From contig CM041086.1 in assembly GCA_023079485.1 (NCBI GenBank), forward strand, positions 12,966,401-13,030,400: DNA of 64,000 nucleotides. Reading direction: 5' to 3'. Positions 1 through 15,700 of this stretch are shown here, piece after piece; the first letter of the stretch is position 1; each line of letters opens with the position of its first letter. Origin of the DNA: Archilochus colubris (lineage: Eukaryota > Chordata > Aves > Apodiformes > Trochilidae). Made by a program: the position numbers and the translations under genes. The notes under the pieces were generated by a model. That model was not told the origin of the DNA, did not search any database, and saw only the letters and a list, made by a program, of their open reading frames with translations.

Positions 1-781
1 GACTTCTTTAAAAAGGAAGGACAATGTAGACTCATTTGCAGCAGTGTGGAACCCTTGCTGGGGTTTACACAGGGCTATGAGTCCTGCAGGTGGAAGACAG
101 CTCTCCAGTCAGTGCCACCTTTGCCCAGTGCTCTGAGGCAGGAAATCCCTGCAAAACCACCTGAAATACACAGCCTGCCAGACCCACCAGGTAAAGGGCA
201 TGGGTGTATCTTAAACAAAACTAAAATTAAAATCTAACAGACTCACAACCCAGCAAATCCCACCTGCAATGCCTCTGTGAGGATGCACCTTGGAGAGAGT
301 CTGGTGGAATCACACACCCCTTCACTGCCATGGTCCAGCTACACTGGGATGTGAGCTGCCAGAGATACCTCCCCAGGTATCTCACTGCACATTTATCCTG
401 CTCTCTTGGCAACACAGAAGAGCCCTATGAAGCCAAACTGTCTCTAGACCACACCAGTGGTTTGGTCAGCAGAGCACAAGGCAAGAAGCAAAGATGCCCT
501 GGAGCTCTCTGCTCTCCCTACCAGATGTATTTGGGCAGGATGCAGGCAGGCCAGATATTGCTCTTATAGAATGAGAAAGTTGCTTTGATAGCTGGAGCAC
601 TGCTGCTATACCTCACTCTCTGTCCTCTCTTCTACCTGCCCATTCCAAAAAGATAACAAGGACAACCCATAAGAAGGAAGGAGAAAACTTTTACAGGCCA
701 GGCTGGCCCAGCTAGAGCACGGGGAGAGACCCTGCATGAGAAAACCAAGTGACAATACAACCTCTCTCCCTCTTTACTCAC
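1..781. other. SEPTIN6 intron 3 (partial)
   Basis: Non-coding sequence downstream of SEPTIN6 exon 3 on the minus strand. It starts with the donor GTGAGT next to position 781. I see no exon, repeat or RNA gene here; exon 4 must lie left of the window. Confidence 0.7.
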
Positions 782-3700
782 CTGTCCTCTTTGTTGATCT
801 GATCCCCAAAGCCAACTGTGCTCACAATGGTCAGTTTGAGGTTGACATTGCTCTCCTGCAGGTCATAGGTATTAGATTTCAGCTGGACCCCAGGCTGTGA
901 GTGAGATGCTGGGTCACCTTCAAACTTGGTGTTGAAAAGTGTGTCCATGAGGGTAGACTTACCAAGGCCAGTTTCCCCTATTGGAGAAAAAGAGAGTTGA
1001 AATGGTCTGTTGAATATTAATATGGTTTGGCCTTTCAGCTAACAAACGTTAACAGGGGTGAAATTGTAGCAGATGAAAGCAGATCTCATGCTCCAAAGGG
1101 ATCATCTGGCAAACAGAAAGCCATGTACAATGGGAGGTCTGTATTCTGGGGAAATTACATTTCACAGTCTAATGGCCATTAACATCGTTAGAAAAGAGAG
1201 ATGAAAAGAAAGAGGTGAAAAGGTCATGAGGAAAACAACGTTCAGATCCTGCATAAACCCACAATTACAATAGAGAAGATGCTGTTTTCATTAAAAAGTG
1301 GGAGGCAGAACGGGGCTCGTTGCCATTTCCAAAAAAAGATCCTCCAGATCAATATGTCTCTAACAAGCAGCCACTGAAATAGCCTCCTGTGCAGACACAC
1401 AGAGCTGGCCCTAGTCCTACAGCAAGCTGTAGTTGGTTTCTGGTACCCAAAATAGCTTAAGTTGGGGGAATCAGCCTTCTAGACTGGGAGGGGACTTTGT
1501 AATACCTGGTTTCCACACCTACACAAGTTACACAAGACTCCAAAATCTGCTTCCAAAAGTCCTGCAGCACTGAACTGCTATTTGGATGCCATCTATCAAT
1601 GGGGAACTATTTCCTTGTCTGGAAGAAAGAGACAAATCCCAGAGACCAGCCTCAAATTTTAGATACATCCCAAGAAAAACAAAACAAATCCCTCTGTTCC
1701 AGCATTTCACAGGGCAGCTTCCCTTTACCACACTCTGACAAGGGTGCCAGCTTTTCCAGCCCTGAGGATCCAACTTTGTACTAAACTCATGAGCAGTCTG
1801 GTGTGCTGCCCTGTGAGGGCTGTTGTTTTGGGGGCAAACACTGATTTCTGAGCTGCCCCAATGGCTTTTGCTGAAACTTGAGGAGCAGGCTGAAGCCCAG
1901 CTGAAAAGGCTGCTCCTCCATCCTGCCCCAGGACCATGGGGAGACCATGTCTGCCCAAAGCAGTTTTTCCCTTCCTCCCCGAGCCCTCAGCTCCTAACTT
2001 CATCATATTCCTACTTTTCTCAGAAGAAAAGACCTTATTTTTGTAGGCTTAGAGCTCTGTGACAGATCCAAAACCTACATGAAGCAGCCAGTTCAACAAG
2101 AGGAAACTCCTCCCCATCCAAATTTTCCCTGCAAACAGACAAATTCCTCTTTCTCAGCCCCAGAAAGGACTTCTCTCAAGGCTGAAGTACACAACAGGGA
2201 GGGCAGAGCAAACATCCGCTGCTCTGGGAACTGAGCAGTCTCTGATTGCCAGTATCATATATCAAGTATCTTTCCATAAGGCAGCAAGATTCATTAACAT
2301 CTGAAAGTCAATACACACCCTGAGCTGCAGATCTGCCCAGGAGCCAGCTAAGAGCTTGTGCTCCACCTCCAATTGATGCCAGCTACAGTCAGAACAGCCA
2401 CAAATCCAGCTGCTCTTGGCACCAATCTTCTTTGCAACTCAAAGGGGAGAAGAGGGACTCAGCACCAGGATGGGTTTCTGCAGTTCTTGTGCTCTGTCAG
2501 TGATCAGCCACATCTACAACACAGGTGACCAGAGTGCACCAGTGGGAGAAAGATAAGTGGGGACCCAGCAGGTTATCCCTGTCACTGGAGGATCCATCCA
2601 GAAGGCTCCTGGCTGATCACAGCAAGCATTTCATTGACTTGGAACCTCACAGGTTGGGGTTTTGGAGTGTCATTGGCCCCACAAAGAGAGAAGATGCACA
2701 AAGCAGAGCAGATCAGAGCATTGCCACGGTTTGGATGGGGATTTTGAGAGTTAACAGCCTGCACCACCCACCCAGGTCTTTCTCAGGGATTCCAGGAAAA
2801 CAGCAGCATTAAAAAAAAGGCAAAAATCTAAAGAGCCTGAGAAGGCTGCAGCATTTCCAGAGCTCCTGCCAAGGGATGGGTGGGACAGAATGGGGAGCCA
2901 GCTGCTTGCCGGTAGATGCCAGGAAGAGGTGTCTTGGGTCAGGGGAGCTCATCCTGGTGGGAAGGCACCCCTGGGGTGGGGAAGCACAGCCCACACTCCA
3001 GCCTGCAAACCCCCTCCTGTGCCACCATCCTGCATTCACAGCCTGGCAGCCCCAGGAGGAGGGAGGGTGGGATCCAGCAATCTGTGGCCCAGTCCTCCAG
3101 GGCTGCAGGACAGGGTGACAGGAGAGCAGCAGCAGTGACTAAGGCAGGGACCTCCTCTGAGCAGAGGATACAGGAGGTCAGGTATGAATCACACAGGCTT
3201 CTGGGCAGACAAAACACCCCAAAAGCAGCCTCTTGATTCTGCCTCCTCCCTTCTTTAGGGCAAAAAGTGTCCACATGAGGCCAAGCCTATTGTTTAAATG
3301 CATTCAGAACCTGCTAGTTATTGCCTACTATAAATCAATCTAATGTGTTGTTTCCAGCAGGAGTGACTTCCAACTGTCAGAAGGGCCAGGAGAAGTACAT
3401 AGAGAGATGCAGGAAAATTTTAAAGACAGAACATGCTTTAAAACTCCATCTCATGTCAGCTACATGGAGCCAGCCAAGGCAACTTTGAGTTCACATGCTT
3501 AGGTTTTTCTTTCGGAAGGGGAAGATCCAAACTGCTAAGACATTTTTCCATAGGTGGGAGTTGCCCATCCAAACACCTACAACTTTGTGTTTAAAACACC
3601 AAAGACCAAGCCACCAACAGTGTCTCCAATGTGAAGTTTGAGAAATCAGAAGATCAGCCAGAAGATCAACCCCACATAACCCCACCAACACAGGACAATA

Positions 3701-6700
3701 TCAAAGCCTGACAGGGCAGAGGAGGGTGGAGGAGAGAGAACGACTGCCTCAGATAAAAGAAACACAACATTACTACTGATGGAATGACACGAGATGATAA
3801 AAGAATGAAGAGGTTCATAAAGTGCTTTGCTGTGTTAAACATGACCAGAAGTAGGGAGCACTGCTGCTCTGAAGAGCAAAATGACAGGAGGGAGGATTTC
3901 TGAATCTCCTGGGAGTTTTGAGCTGACACAGAGGCAACTTTCTTCTGGATGGAAAATGCAAATGGTGCCAACTGCTTCTTGTAAGGACAGGAGTCCAGAT
4001 GGGACAGATGGGCTGATGAAAAGGACAAGTGCTCATTCCAGCTGACAGTGCTGGAATCTTCTCCAAAAAGCAAAAATTATGAATGGGGATTAAGGGAGAC
4101 AGAATCACCACGCAGAACGCAGCGGTGTCAGAGACATCCCTGGCAGGGGGATTATTTCCTGATGTCACACTTCTGGGCACGTGTGTGATTTGAGCTCCAA
4201 AATCCTACTCCAGCATGATGCACCTCAGCAGTGTCTGCTCTCCTGAAGCAGGGCTGACAAAGGGCTGTGGGGAGGACGGGGCAGGGAGGGCAACCTTCAC
4301 GGTTAGAGTTCTGCACCAGAAAGCTCTGAGAGTTACTGAAAAGCTCTGGAGTTGCCTTTCATCATGGGGTGGATTTCTGCTATGAATTCTGATGAGATTC
4401 AGAGATGTGGAGGAAAACAAAATCCATCAAGAGGCACCACACCAGTCAGACTCTGGGCACTGCACCAGTACCCACAAGGCACCATCCACTCTTAACTCCT
4501 GAGAGCTGCCAGTACTAGGGATGCTGTGCAGGGCTCCCTGCACCTCCTCTCCCTCTCCTGAGGGATGTTCCCTGCTCCAACTCCACGTGCATGTGGCACC
4601 CTCAGTGCTTGGTGGAAATGGGTTCATCAATCCTGTCCTGGTTTGGGAAAGAATAAAGGTAATTTTCTGCCTCGTACTTTTGCTTTCAGCTCAGTCTCTT
4701 GTCAGTAGCTGCACTTGCTGAAATTAACAGCAAGTTTCTCAGTCAGTGTCTGCTTCTGGGACTGATCACACTCGATGTTTATAGTTACAGCCAGAGATTG
4801 TTACAGCAGAACCAGGGACACTGCTCAGCTCTGAGGAACATTTTGCCCTCCAGAAGGAGAAAAGGAGTAAAGAGGTCACACCTGCAGCCCTCCTTTAAGG
4901 AGAAAAGGACAAGTTAGATGCCAAAACTGACCAAACAGAGTATTCCATCCCACACACGTCATACTCAGTATAAATTCGAGGGATCACGAGGGTCAAACCC
5001 CTTCCTGCTTCCCCTTCTTCTCCTGTCCCCATTTGCTTCAGCACCCTGGGAGGATTCCATCCATTCCTCTGCCTGTGGTCCTGATCCATTCCAGCCTGAA
5101 TCTGTGTGTTCCTGCCTCCAGCTCCCAACTGCTGCTGATCCCAGGATTCCAGCCTGGACTTTCCCAAGGCTGCCCTGCAGCCTCAGTGGGGATGTGAGAG
5201 TTGTTGGGGGAAAAGGGGGAGGAACATGGTATCAATTTTCCTGTATATTTGTATACATTTAGTAATTTTTCCTATTTATCATTCTTGTTTCATTAAAGCT
5301 GTGTAGTTCAGTTTCCAACCCATCAGTCTTTCTCCCTTATTCTCTCTCCTTTCTTCATCAGGGAGGGGAGGGGGATTCAGAGAGCATCTGGCATTTGGGT
5401 TAACTGCTGGGCCAGTGTTAAACCCTGACAAACCCCCATTTTGCAGCACGTGCAAAAGCAGAGCTGGGACAAGCACCCTCTGCTCCCTTCAGCTACTCCA
5501 CAGAGATCCTCTGCTCTGGGACAGCCTGTGTTGCCCAGGCACGATGTTGCTGACATTCTCTGGGCCTCCAGAGCTGCAAGGAGCAAACAATCCCACCACT
5601 GGTACCACAAACAACAGGTCACACTGTGCAGGCAACAGCCCATGAGCTACCCAACACCAGCCATCCCTGGGGAGATGGAGAGGAGGGGAGCTGAGAGGTG
5701 GAGGTGAGGTGCTACCATACTTCTCTCTAACACTGGCCAGGAGTTAAGGTGAAGGAACAGAAAAAACTGCCCACAGCAAAAGCTCCTTTCTTTGGGAACT
5801 CCCCAGCTTCACAAACCAAAACACCTATCTTTGTGCTGAATGCACCTTCATAGGTTCTTTCTTCCACAGAAATTCTGACATCCTAAGCACCCTGCAGCAG
5901 CAAGCTGAAGTATACACCACAAAAGCTGTGTCTCCTTTATCTTGTGCCTGGCAATTTAATCTGCTTTTCTCTAGTACACATTAAGTGAAACAGCAAACAA
6001 CTGCTCACTGCCTCCCTTTTCTCCACATCACTCAGGATTTAAGATGCCTCAGTCAAATCACCCCCCACTGACACTGTGGGAGGACAGAGGAGCCCTTGGA
6101 GTATATCCCTGTTCAGAGGCATGGAGTGGCTTTTATGGGAATGCTCTTTGAAGAGAGCAACACCTGTCCTTCACCAGATTAACAACCATGGCTCCAGGTA
6201 TCATATAATTCAATCTCACAGAAGACAGACCTGCATGTACCCCTTCATGTGACGGAACAGGAGCTAATCCAACATAGCAGGTTTGTGGAGACAAGCCCTG
6301 AGGCAGCTCAGCCTGATAAGGCCTTCTCTCACAGAGAGGAAAAAACAGTTCTTTTCATCTGACAAGAGTACAGAGATGCTGCAGGATTCACCAAAGGCTG
6401 GGCTGTGGGGGCAGGAGGCGCAGCATGGGCTCACAGGAGATGCTGAAGCACCTCAGAGGGCTCACACAGCCCCCAGCTGCCATCAGGGGACCAGTGGTGA
6501 AGGGACAGGAGAAGGTTGAGGAGACAGATGGCTTTTTGTTTGGAAAAAACTTGTTTTCTCCTCAGCTGGTTGCACCAGTGACTTCAAAACCAACCACTGG
6601 GCAACTTTCAGGCTATGAAGATCAACACCCCACAGACAGCTGCCTGCTGAAGAGATCTGCACATGGGGACCCCTGTGCATCCCTCCCTTCCCCAGGTAGT

Positions 6701-9700
6701 GAGAGCTCCCACAGCCAAGGGACTCACTTGGAGAAAGAGACCTCAAGGGGTTGTGGTACAGCCCCAGGGAAAAGAAATGGTATTTCTGCCACAAAATAGC
6801 CATTTCTCACTGCACTGAACAGGCTGCTTAGAACAAGTCCCCTGCAAATCCCAGAAGAAAGGAAGAGGGAGGTAACTACTTGTAATGGCATCATACTCTA
6901 AGGCAACTATCACCTACCCTGGGCAAAACTGAGAAGATTTACGTTACAAAATGTCAGCCTATTCTTCCTCTTTCTTTTCCCCATCTCACTGGGAAATGCC
7001 ATCAGCACAAAAGGTCTCAGCCATTAAATACTTCTCCACCCTTTGCACTGAACTAAGAGGCAAATAACATTTTATCATGGCAGCTTTAAGAAGAAAATGT
7101 TTGTGCTGAGGAATGAAATACCAGAGAAACCATCCACAACCCCTACCTTCTTATGAGAGGTTTGTTCATTCCCTCTATCTTTGGCTCTAGTCCTACAGGG
7201 CAGACAGCTTTCAGACTGAGGAGAGCTAAAAATTGCCCTGCTGTGGATGTGCTGCTGAGAGTCATTTCTGAAGCTTTCCCTGCCTCCTCCACCAGGAGCT
7301 GGAGGAATTGGTGGCTCAGATCCAGTATGGCACAGAGAAAAAACATCACTGATTTTTTTTTTCTCCAACAGATGCCACACACAGCTGAAAAACAGGGGGC
7401 AACAAAGTGCCTTTCTATCACTCCTGGTGGCACATGGGATCAGTTCACCTGTTTGTTATTTTGTTGGCTCCCATCCTCATTTGTTCCCTGTTCTTCTAGT
7501 CCTTTATCCCAAACTCCTGCTGTAAAAGTGAGACCCAACAGAACAAATGACAGAGAGACTATGAACCTTTTGCTTGCTTTCTTCATGTTTATAAGTTTAA
7601 CTTTGTTACCAGAAGTTAACAGAAGCACCAGACAACTGTTAAAAGACAACCTCAACAATCCTCAACTCAAGATTCGTGGATCCTCTTCTTAACTTATTAG
7701 GTTTTTCTATAAAGTTTATTTATTTCAAGACAGACCATGTCTTTCTTATTACTAATCACAGAAGACTGGCATTAATAACTAACGTACATTGACCTTGGCA
7801 AATCCTTGTTATTCAGATCAACAAGGAACTCATGCATTCCATTTTTGTCCTACAAAGAGGAAAGCTGAGGCAATCAACCCTCCACACATCAAAGTGAACA
7901 CAGGACCACAGAAGGCATCTACTGCTACACCTGTAACTTCAACCCCCCCCCAGCACCTCAATAAATGCAAAAGCAAATAGTGTAAGAGTTCCATCGTTGG
8001 GACAAGTGTTTCACCAGGTCACATCACATCCACATTCTGTGGAAATCACCCCTGGAGACTCAGCCTGGCAACGACCTCCACTTGTCTGGAAGGTTTATCA
8101 TCATCTCACCTGAATACCACTGTCAGAGAAAGTTTTCCTCTCAGCTCCACTTAGCAGGGATTTAATCCTTTCCTCTCAGACTTAACCCTGTCCTGGGCAA
8201 ACCCCAGGTCCATACCATGAGCTGGATCTCTCACCGAGGGGACAGAGAGCCTTTGTGTGAGTGCAGAGCTGACCCCCAGTTACTGAGTCCCCAGGAGCAC
8301 CCAGAGCTGCAGCTCTCCCCTCTGTCACACCAGGCACTGCTGGGACCATCTGGGATGCCCCAAGTAGCCATGGCCACACAATAACCTCCTGCTCCCAGAA
8401 GGCACTGGCATCAGTAAACCAATCAAGCCATCCTAGCAGACATTTATTTATTGCCTTATCCTCCTTATCAAACTACCAGACCCAAGCCATACAAGATACT
8501 ACTTCTGATACCCAGGAGTGCCTCTGAGGAGGGACAGTTTGGGATGCTAACTGTGGGGAAGATCTGTCAGACAGGCAGACACTGCAGGGACAGACACCAA
8601 GTCCCACTGCAGCACCAGGCCCCAGCTGAGATCTGTACCACATGGCAGCTTGGAGAATCATAAGACCAGCTAAGGCATGGCCAGACACTATTTTAACTCG
8701 AGTATGCACAGAAGGGAGGAGGAGAAAAAAAAAGCTTTTAGTGATTTAAGAGGGGCTTGACTGGTATTTTGTTAAAATAATTGTAATAATAATTCAACAA
8801 CTAACGAAGCAAGACCTCAGAACAAAGTTCTCTGGCATGAGTACCTATTTTCTCTTAAAAACATCAAATTGAAACATACTAGGAAAATAAAGATCATAAT
8901 AAGAGCCTGAGATTTTAAGCATTTTATTTCTATGGCTCACTGCTTGGTATAAAGCCACACTGCATAACCTCAGCAGGGATTTCCCAGGGTACCAGTAAAT
9001 CTTGTTACTGAAAATAGAGAGAACAGTGGGAGAAATTTAAATCAAAGCTACCTTGTCAACTCTGTCACCTACAAGCTACATCCAGCTGCAGAGAAGCCCT
9101 TTTCCACATGAAAACTTTCCAAAATGGAAATACTCACCCACACACAGGATGTTGAAACAAAACCCATGATTAACTGACTTATTAACCAGCTGGTCAGGCA
9201 GACTGTCAAATCCTACGTGTCCGGAAAGTGGGACAGTACGACAGCCTTCACCCTGAAACACAAAGAAATAGTTGTGTTATTTTCAAGCCAAACCCAGTTA
9301 TCTGTTTGAACCCTAAAAACCTCCCAAACAGATCCAACTGCACTGTCCAAGCACATAAACTGTAAATTGTACACTGTAAATTGTGTCAGTGTGCTTCCCT
9401 CTTCTCCCAACACAAATCCAGAAGGCACAAACAGAATGTTTCATTTGCCACGCATTAGAGGGCAGCCCTGTCAGAAAAATATTAAATTGTGCAAAAACAC
9501 ATACCCAAACACAGCTGCTGAAATAATGAGGCAGCAAAACGTTTGTTTCTTGAGAAATCATAGAGATGCTCAAGTCTCAACTTACACTGAAACCAAAAAG
9601 AGTCTCTTGGGGATAGGAATGTATTAATGATGCCTCTGCCTAGGAGACTCTAAAAACTCACTTAATGTGATCTGTAAGTCACCTGTACTTTATGTTTACA

Positions 9701-12700
9701 GCCACAATTATAGAAACTAGTCAGGAATGGTTAGGAAAACAGCAGTACCCACATGTAACTGATCAGCCCAAACACACAGCCTCTGCAAAGCTCAAGTGCT
9801 GTAGCACAGAAATGGCAGAGAAGAGTCAAACACAATCAAACAGCAATAGCTTCCACTGGGAAGATGGAAGTCTCAGACTGTGAAAAAGAGTTCATCCTAA
9901 TCTATAAAATGCCCATTAGCACCAGAAAATCAGGGATTATAGAAGGAAGCTGCAAGAAGATGCAGCAGGTGAGCAGGACATGCAGGTCTTCCCCAGCTCT
10001 GAGTGTTGCTATCTGAGCTCTGGAGAACATCTTTCAAAACTGGGAACTTAGCAGGAGAAAAAAAGCTGAGAAAAAGCATCCAAACCTGAGCTGCTCATAA
10101 CCATCCAGCTCCATCAGGAGAGAGTGAGAGCAGAGGTTCTCAAACCTGCCTGCTGGGGGGCATGGTCTGCTCCTGCCCAGCCACCCAAACAACTCCATCA
10201 GAAGCTGCTCCCATGCCCTGCTCTCTCCCATGTCTGACACCATGAACCCAACCTCCCTGGCCAGACATCTCCTCACTGGCCCGGGGAGCAGAAAAAAGGG
10301 CCAAGCTCCTTCTCCTCCTGAGCTCCACAGCCCCTTGTTTCTGGAGAAGGGGTCAGAGATTTCCACCTGGCCACTGCAGAAAGGCCAACGTGGTTCCAAG
10401 ATGTTCTGGGTTCCAAACCCACAAGGCAGACAGCAATAAACTACATGCAGGGGCTCAACCTCAGAAATGGCATCATGCTGCTGCTAACCCCACAAATTTC
10501 TGTCTACCAACAAGTTCCCCTTTCTTATTAAGATGTTTTTTTAAATATATTTTAGTGTCAAATACATAAAACTCCTCTCCATCCTTTCAGGAACATCAAC
10601 AGTTTGCAAGAAACACTACAGCCAAAAGGCAAAGGTTTATAGGGTATAATTGTTAACTTACTCTTTCAGCATCATGTTTTCACATATCCTGAAAGCCTGT
10701 TTATAGGGACAGGCTTTCTGGTTTTCCCTCTTCTGTTAATGGCACTGGTATTCTAGGCTAGGAAAACATCCCCAAGGAATGCATTTATTACAGCAGCCTG
10801 TCAGAGTACAATTATTTGCCTTGTTACTGTTCTGCTGGTGTGGAGGTTTTTTTCCCCAATACAAGGCTCCAAATACACTTCAGCCATTTACCATATTTAC
10901 CACCCTGTGATGTGTAAATATGTTTCCCCTTAGCCATATTTTGTGTATTAGTCTGACTCTTCCTGCCAAGATGTTCACCAAATATGGTGCTTCATTAATT
11001 CCTAAGCACCTTGCCTCCAAATGCTCATCAGGAAGGGACTCACTCCACTTTCTGCTTTTGCCTTCTGAGGCTGCAGCTCTGATGCCCAATAATTGACAAA
11101 CAACTAAAGCAGAAGAAGGGGTGACCATCAGGCACACAGATTTTGTAATGACACACCTAAACTCTCCTTAACTGCTTTCACCATCATAAAATCCCAGCAC
11201 CAGGGTATTTCATGGCAGTCTCATCTACAGCAAGAACACCGTAGCCCCCAGTGAGGGTCAGATGGGTGGACAGGGTCCACAAATGTGCAAGAGAGAACCA
11301 CAGGCAAGATTCTTCCCAGGGAAGGAGAAACATCAAGTGAATGTTTAATACTCAGCCTTAAAACTGCACCATTGGAAGGTTGTTTGAACACTACTCTCCC
11401 CAGGAAGCGTGGGTAGGAGTGTAGGCTCTTATTAAGAACAAATCTTCTCTTCATCACTAAATATAAGTGTGATCCAGATGGAATAAAATAAATGGTAGAA
11501 GCTAAGCCACTCTAGGCTGAAGGAGGAATTTACCAGCACAGAGAATTCAGCCTGCAAGTCATTTCCTGTAGTTTCTTTTTCTAGTCACCTATGGTTTTAT
11601 AATGCAGTTAAACCACACTTCACATCTGCTACAGGCCAGGAAACAAGTACTGCAAAACCTGATTTCCAGTCACAGCAGCTGAGCCTTCACATCAAGCAGC
11701 CAGGCACGAAGCACATTGCCTACTCTGGCTAAAAATCCAAACCCTGCTTTGCCAAAGCATCAAGAGGTCAGTTGTGGTGAAAAAAACCCTAAGAAATAAT
11801 GTTTTAAGGTCAAACTGGATTTGACACACAAGAAAGCTGCCAGCAATTACTAAACCTGTGGAGGGAAGAGAAACATTTTCTATCTGATCCACCAAAAAAG
11901 AGTGAGATTCACCAGTCCTCACTCACCAAGTGGTGTCTCTGAATCCAGAACATTGCTATATATAAACAGCACCATCATAAACAACATATGAACACAGTGA
12001 CTAATCATCTTGCCTGTACATTAAATGTAGACTTGGATTACCTTGTTGAAAACTGAAGAATATGTTAAGCTTAAAAGCTTTTTTCTTGAAAAAGCATTCA
12101 AGAGCCATCTTCCATTATTTGTCCTCAAAAACAATCTTTTAGGTCAAATTTGAAATGTATAAAAAGAGATACCAAGGTAAAAAGGTCTAACTATTGCCTG
12201 TGTGAAGGCTTTTTTCACAAGCATCAGTGAGTACTGGATGGCTGAGAGTCCCTCTGTATTCTCTATTTTAAAGTTAGCATCTTCTTGGAATAAAGACAGG
12301 ATCTTTGGGAAGCCAGTATGAACGCTGGCACTGCACCAAGACACCAGATGCTTTTTTTTTCCCCCATACACAGGGAGTGACCCCCCCCAGGATAGAATGG
12401 GCTGTTGTTGCTCTGGAGGAAGGAAAGCATGTTTGCCACAAACAATATGAAAAGAGCAACATGTTCTCTTGCTGCATTACCAGGCAGGGCCGTTGCAGAG
12501 TGAAAGTAATGAGCAGGCACTTGGAGAGGTTATTTTGCTTTTTTCCCCTGTCTTGGGAGTATTTACACACCTTTTGTTAGGGCTTCTCCATACCACAGAC
12601 ACCACTGCTTTCTACTCTTAATTCTCACAGAGAACTATCAGAAATAGATGGGAAACACAAACATGTTGTACTAAATTACCCCATGCCTCAAAGCACTGCA

Positions 12701-15700
12701 CATTAAATATGAGTTTACGTAAAAGAGGCAAGATTTACACTCCAGGTGTTTGCTTCGCTCCAGGATCCTCAGGATTAAAAAAGCAATTGGAGGAAAATCT
12801 TGCTGAATGAGCATTATCTGCCTTGATCTGCTTTACAGGACAAGTAGGTACAGAGCTGTCAGCTGCCAGCATCCTCAGAGCCCAACCAGGCCATTACCAC
12901 TCTGTGGAGACAAAGCAGAGCATCCTCCTGAGACACACCATGGTGCTGCTCATTGCAAACGTCAGTGCTCCACATTCAGGACAACTTCTGCTGGCCTGGA
13001 CTAAAGGAACAATAAAAAAAAAGACACCATGGCAAAGAAAAAGCCTCCACTTGGAGATATTGAGGCTGAGCACAGCAAATAAAAAATGCTACAGCTCTGA
13101 ACCCAAGGGACACAGTGTCCAAATGAGGTCTGTACAAGAAGAAAAGGCTCCCAAAGACTGCAGTACAACACTTCTGCATCTAATTGAAAAGAGTGCTCCT
13201 GTTCAAGACACTGAGAGCTGACATTTTGTATTTCCAGCACATTTTCCCACCTCTACCCAGATGAGAATCACTTCAAACATGGCCCTGGAGACACCCTTTG
13301 GAGGATTTCCAACCAGCCTCAACAGACACACTACCAACATCCCTCAAGCAAAAAAAAAAAAAAACCAAGCTCCCTGAGCTCCACCACCACTGCCAATGCT
13401 CAGAGCAATGCTCTGCAACACCATAATGCCACAACCCAGAGGGTTAATTCCTCTACCTGAAAAACTCCAGGACAAAAAGTCATACACCAAATCACAAAGC
13501 AAGGCAGAACCTGGATTCAGGTTTCTACACTGCAGTTTTTCACATCACCTTTAAGCCCCAACAACACCAGATCCCTTCTCCTGACCTCAACATTATGGCA
13601 TCCACTTCCCCAGACTGCATTTGGCTCTGATTAAACAGCAAATTAGAGCAACACTTGTACCAATTACTTCTCATTTGTACAAATGTATAATTCTCTTACG
13701 CAATGACAAAATTATCCAGCAGACAGTACTGAGACCCTCCATGACATACATGCAAAGAAAGAACGTGAAGTATAGATAAAGGCTCTGTATTTCTTTTCTT
13801 TGCTCAGTTGATATTGTTAGGATGAGTATAAAAAGAAAAAAAGGAAAAAAAAAAAAAAAAAAGAAGGAAGAGAAATAGATGTCAATCAGTCATCACAGAA
13901 AGCAAGAAATGTCTCACCAAAGCTCCTGACCACTGAGCACCCTTTTCAGGCACACTGCATCATTCAGCCTTTCAACACTCACAAACGGTCAAGTGCTTCC
14001 AAAATCTCAAGTTCTGACAGCTCTTAAGATTACATTTTCTTTATGCCCTTGTCAAAGGGCTGCAGAATTGCTACACTGTTTGGATACGTTCCCAGGAGAA
14101 GCCTCCTCCAGCAATTAAAAAATACATTATCTCTATCAGCATTCTTAATGATTTTTCTGACCTGTATTAGAAAGACTGAGAGTTAGTGCCTGGCAAGCTG
14201 GTTCCCTGCACCCATCCTCCACCCATGGGGAGCAGGGTGGACTCATCCCCCTGTGGGTCTCATGTTTAAATCCTGCAGAGAAGCCTCAGCTTGGTCATGA
14301 CAGGACCACCCTGCCCACCCAGGGAGGAGGGGGTTTCACTGACCCTCTTCACAAACAACATGGGTTTAGATGAAGGGTTTACTGGGACAGAGGCAGGGTG
14401 GTGACCCCAAGTCCCCCATCTATCCAGCCCCAGCTCTCACATATGTTTATCACCTCTGCATCACCAGGCTGACAGCTCCTTGGATCACAGCCACAACCGG
14501 ATGCCCAAGACCTGGGCTGACAAAACTCTCTGGACAAAGACATTTTCACTTTGCAGCACACAAATTTCCTGTCCTTCTCACAGCTAGTCTCCCCTCTTCT
14601 CTTCAAAGAGAAGCTGTGCTGTATCATAATTTATTCCAGGCCACCAACAGATGTCTGAAACTTATCTTAGGAAAGCCTAACACTCAATTTCTTCAAAGGA
14701 CAGGGGAGAAAGTGAGTCATTTTACATGGCAATGGGTATGTCCAGGAGAAAGTAACATCATGAACTGGCAAAGAATGGCTACATCTACCTGTTCAACAAG
14801 ACTGGGTCCATGCTAAAAACTTCCTGCTTTGAAGACAGAACAGCAAGCATTCATCTCAAGTATTAACTCTGTACTACTGCATGGCCATGAAAGTTGGAAG
14901 CCCATCAAATTAAAGACAAAAAGAAAAACCCTTTTGCATGCAAACGCGTTACAGATGCCTCTTTAGCATTTCTCTAACAAACACAGAGGTGGCTCAACTC
15001 CCTCTGCTCCTCTTCTGGATAATTCTCCACAGGCACACAGGGACCTTTGTGCTGCACTAGGGAAAGAAGGCAGGCGAGGTGGCTAGGGAGGCAAGCAAGG
15101 TGGCTAGGGAGGCAGGCGAGGTGGCTAGGGAGGCAGGCGAATATCGGCGGCGGCAGACGTGCCCATGGGCAGCTGGCGACACCGCGGGGGAGCCCTCGGG
15201 GACAAAATGCCACCGGGGCTGGGATGCGGTGCCCGTGTTCGGTGCGGGCTCTCAGGGCTCCTCCGTGGCACACGGTGCCGGACCGGAGACTTTCCCCGCA
15301 GCGAGCACGGCGGATTCCCTGGGAGCAGAAAAGCATCCCCGGAGGGACGGGGATGCCAAGGAACGCTTCGCCCACCACCGCACCCTCCCTGGCGAGGATG
15401 CCGCGGCCCAGGGCACGGGTGGTACCGGCGGCTGCATCCTCAGTACGGGCGGCTCCGGGATGCGATGCGGGTATCCCCGCGGCGGGGCCCAGGGACGGAG
15501 GGGCCGGCCCAAGGTCGCCGGGCCAGGCTGCTGTCGCGCAGCCATCAGGGAGGACCCACAAACCTCCCCTTCCCCAGGTCAGCCCGGCTCGCCTCAGAGC
15601 GGCTCCCAAACTCCGACCACACCGTGAGGCCGCCGCCCAGGGCCGAGCTCCGCAGCCCCGCGAAAGGCTCCAGGCCGGTGTCCCCGCAGCCCGCGCCCCT

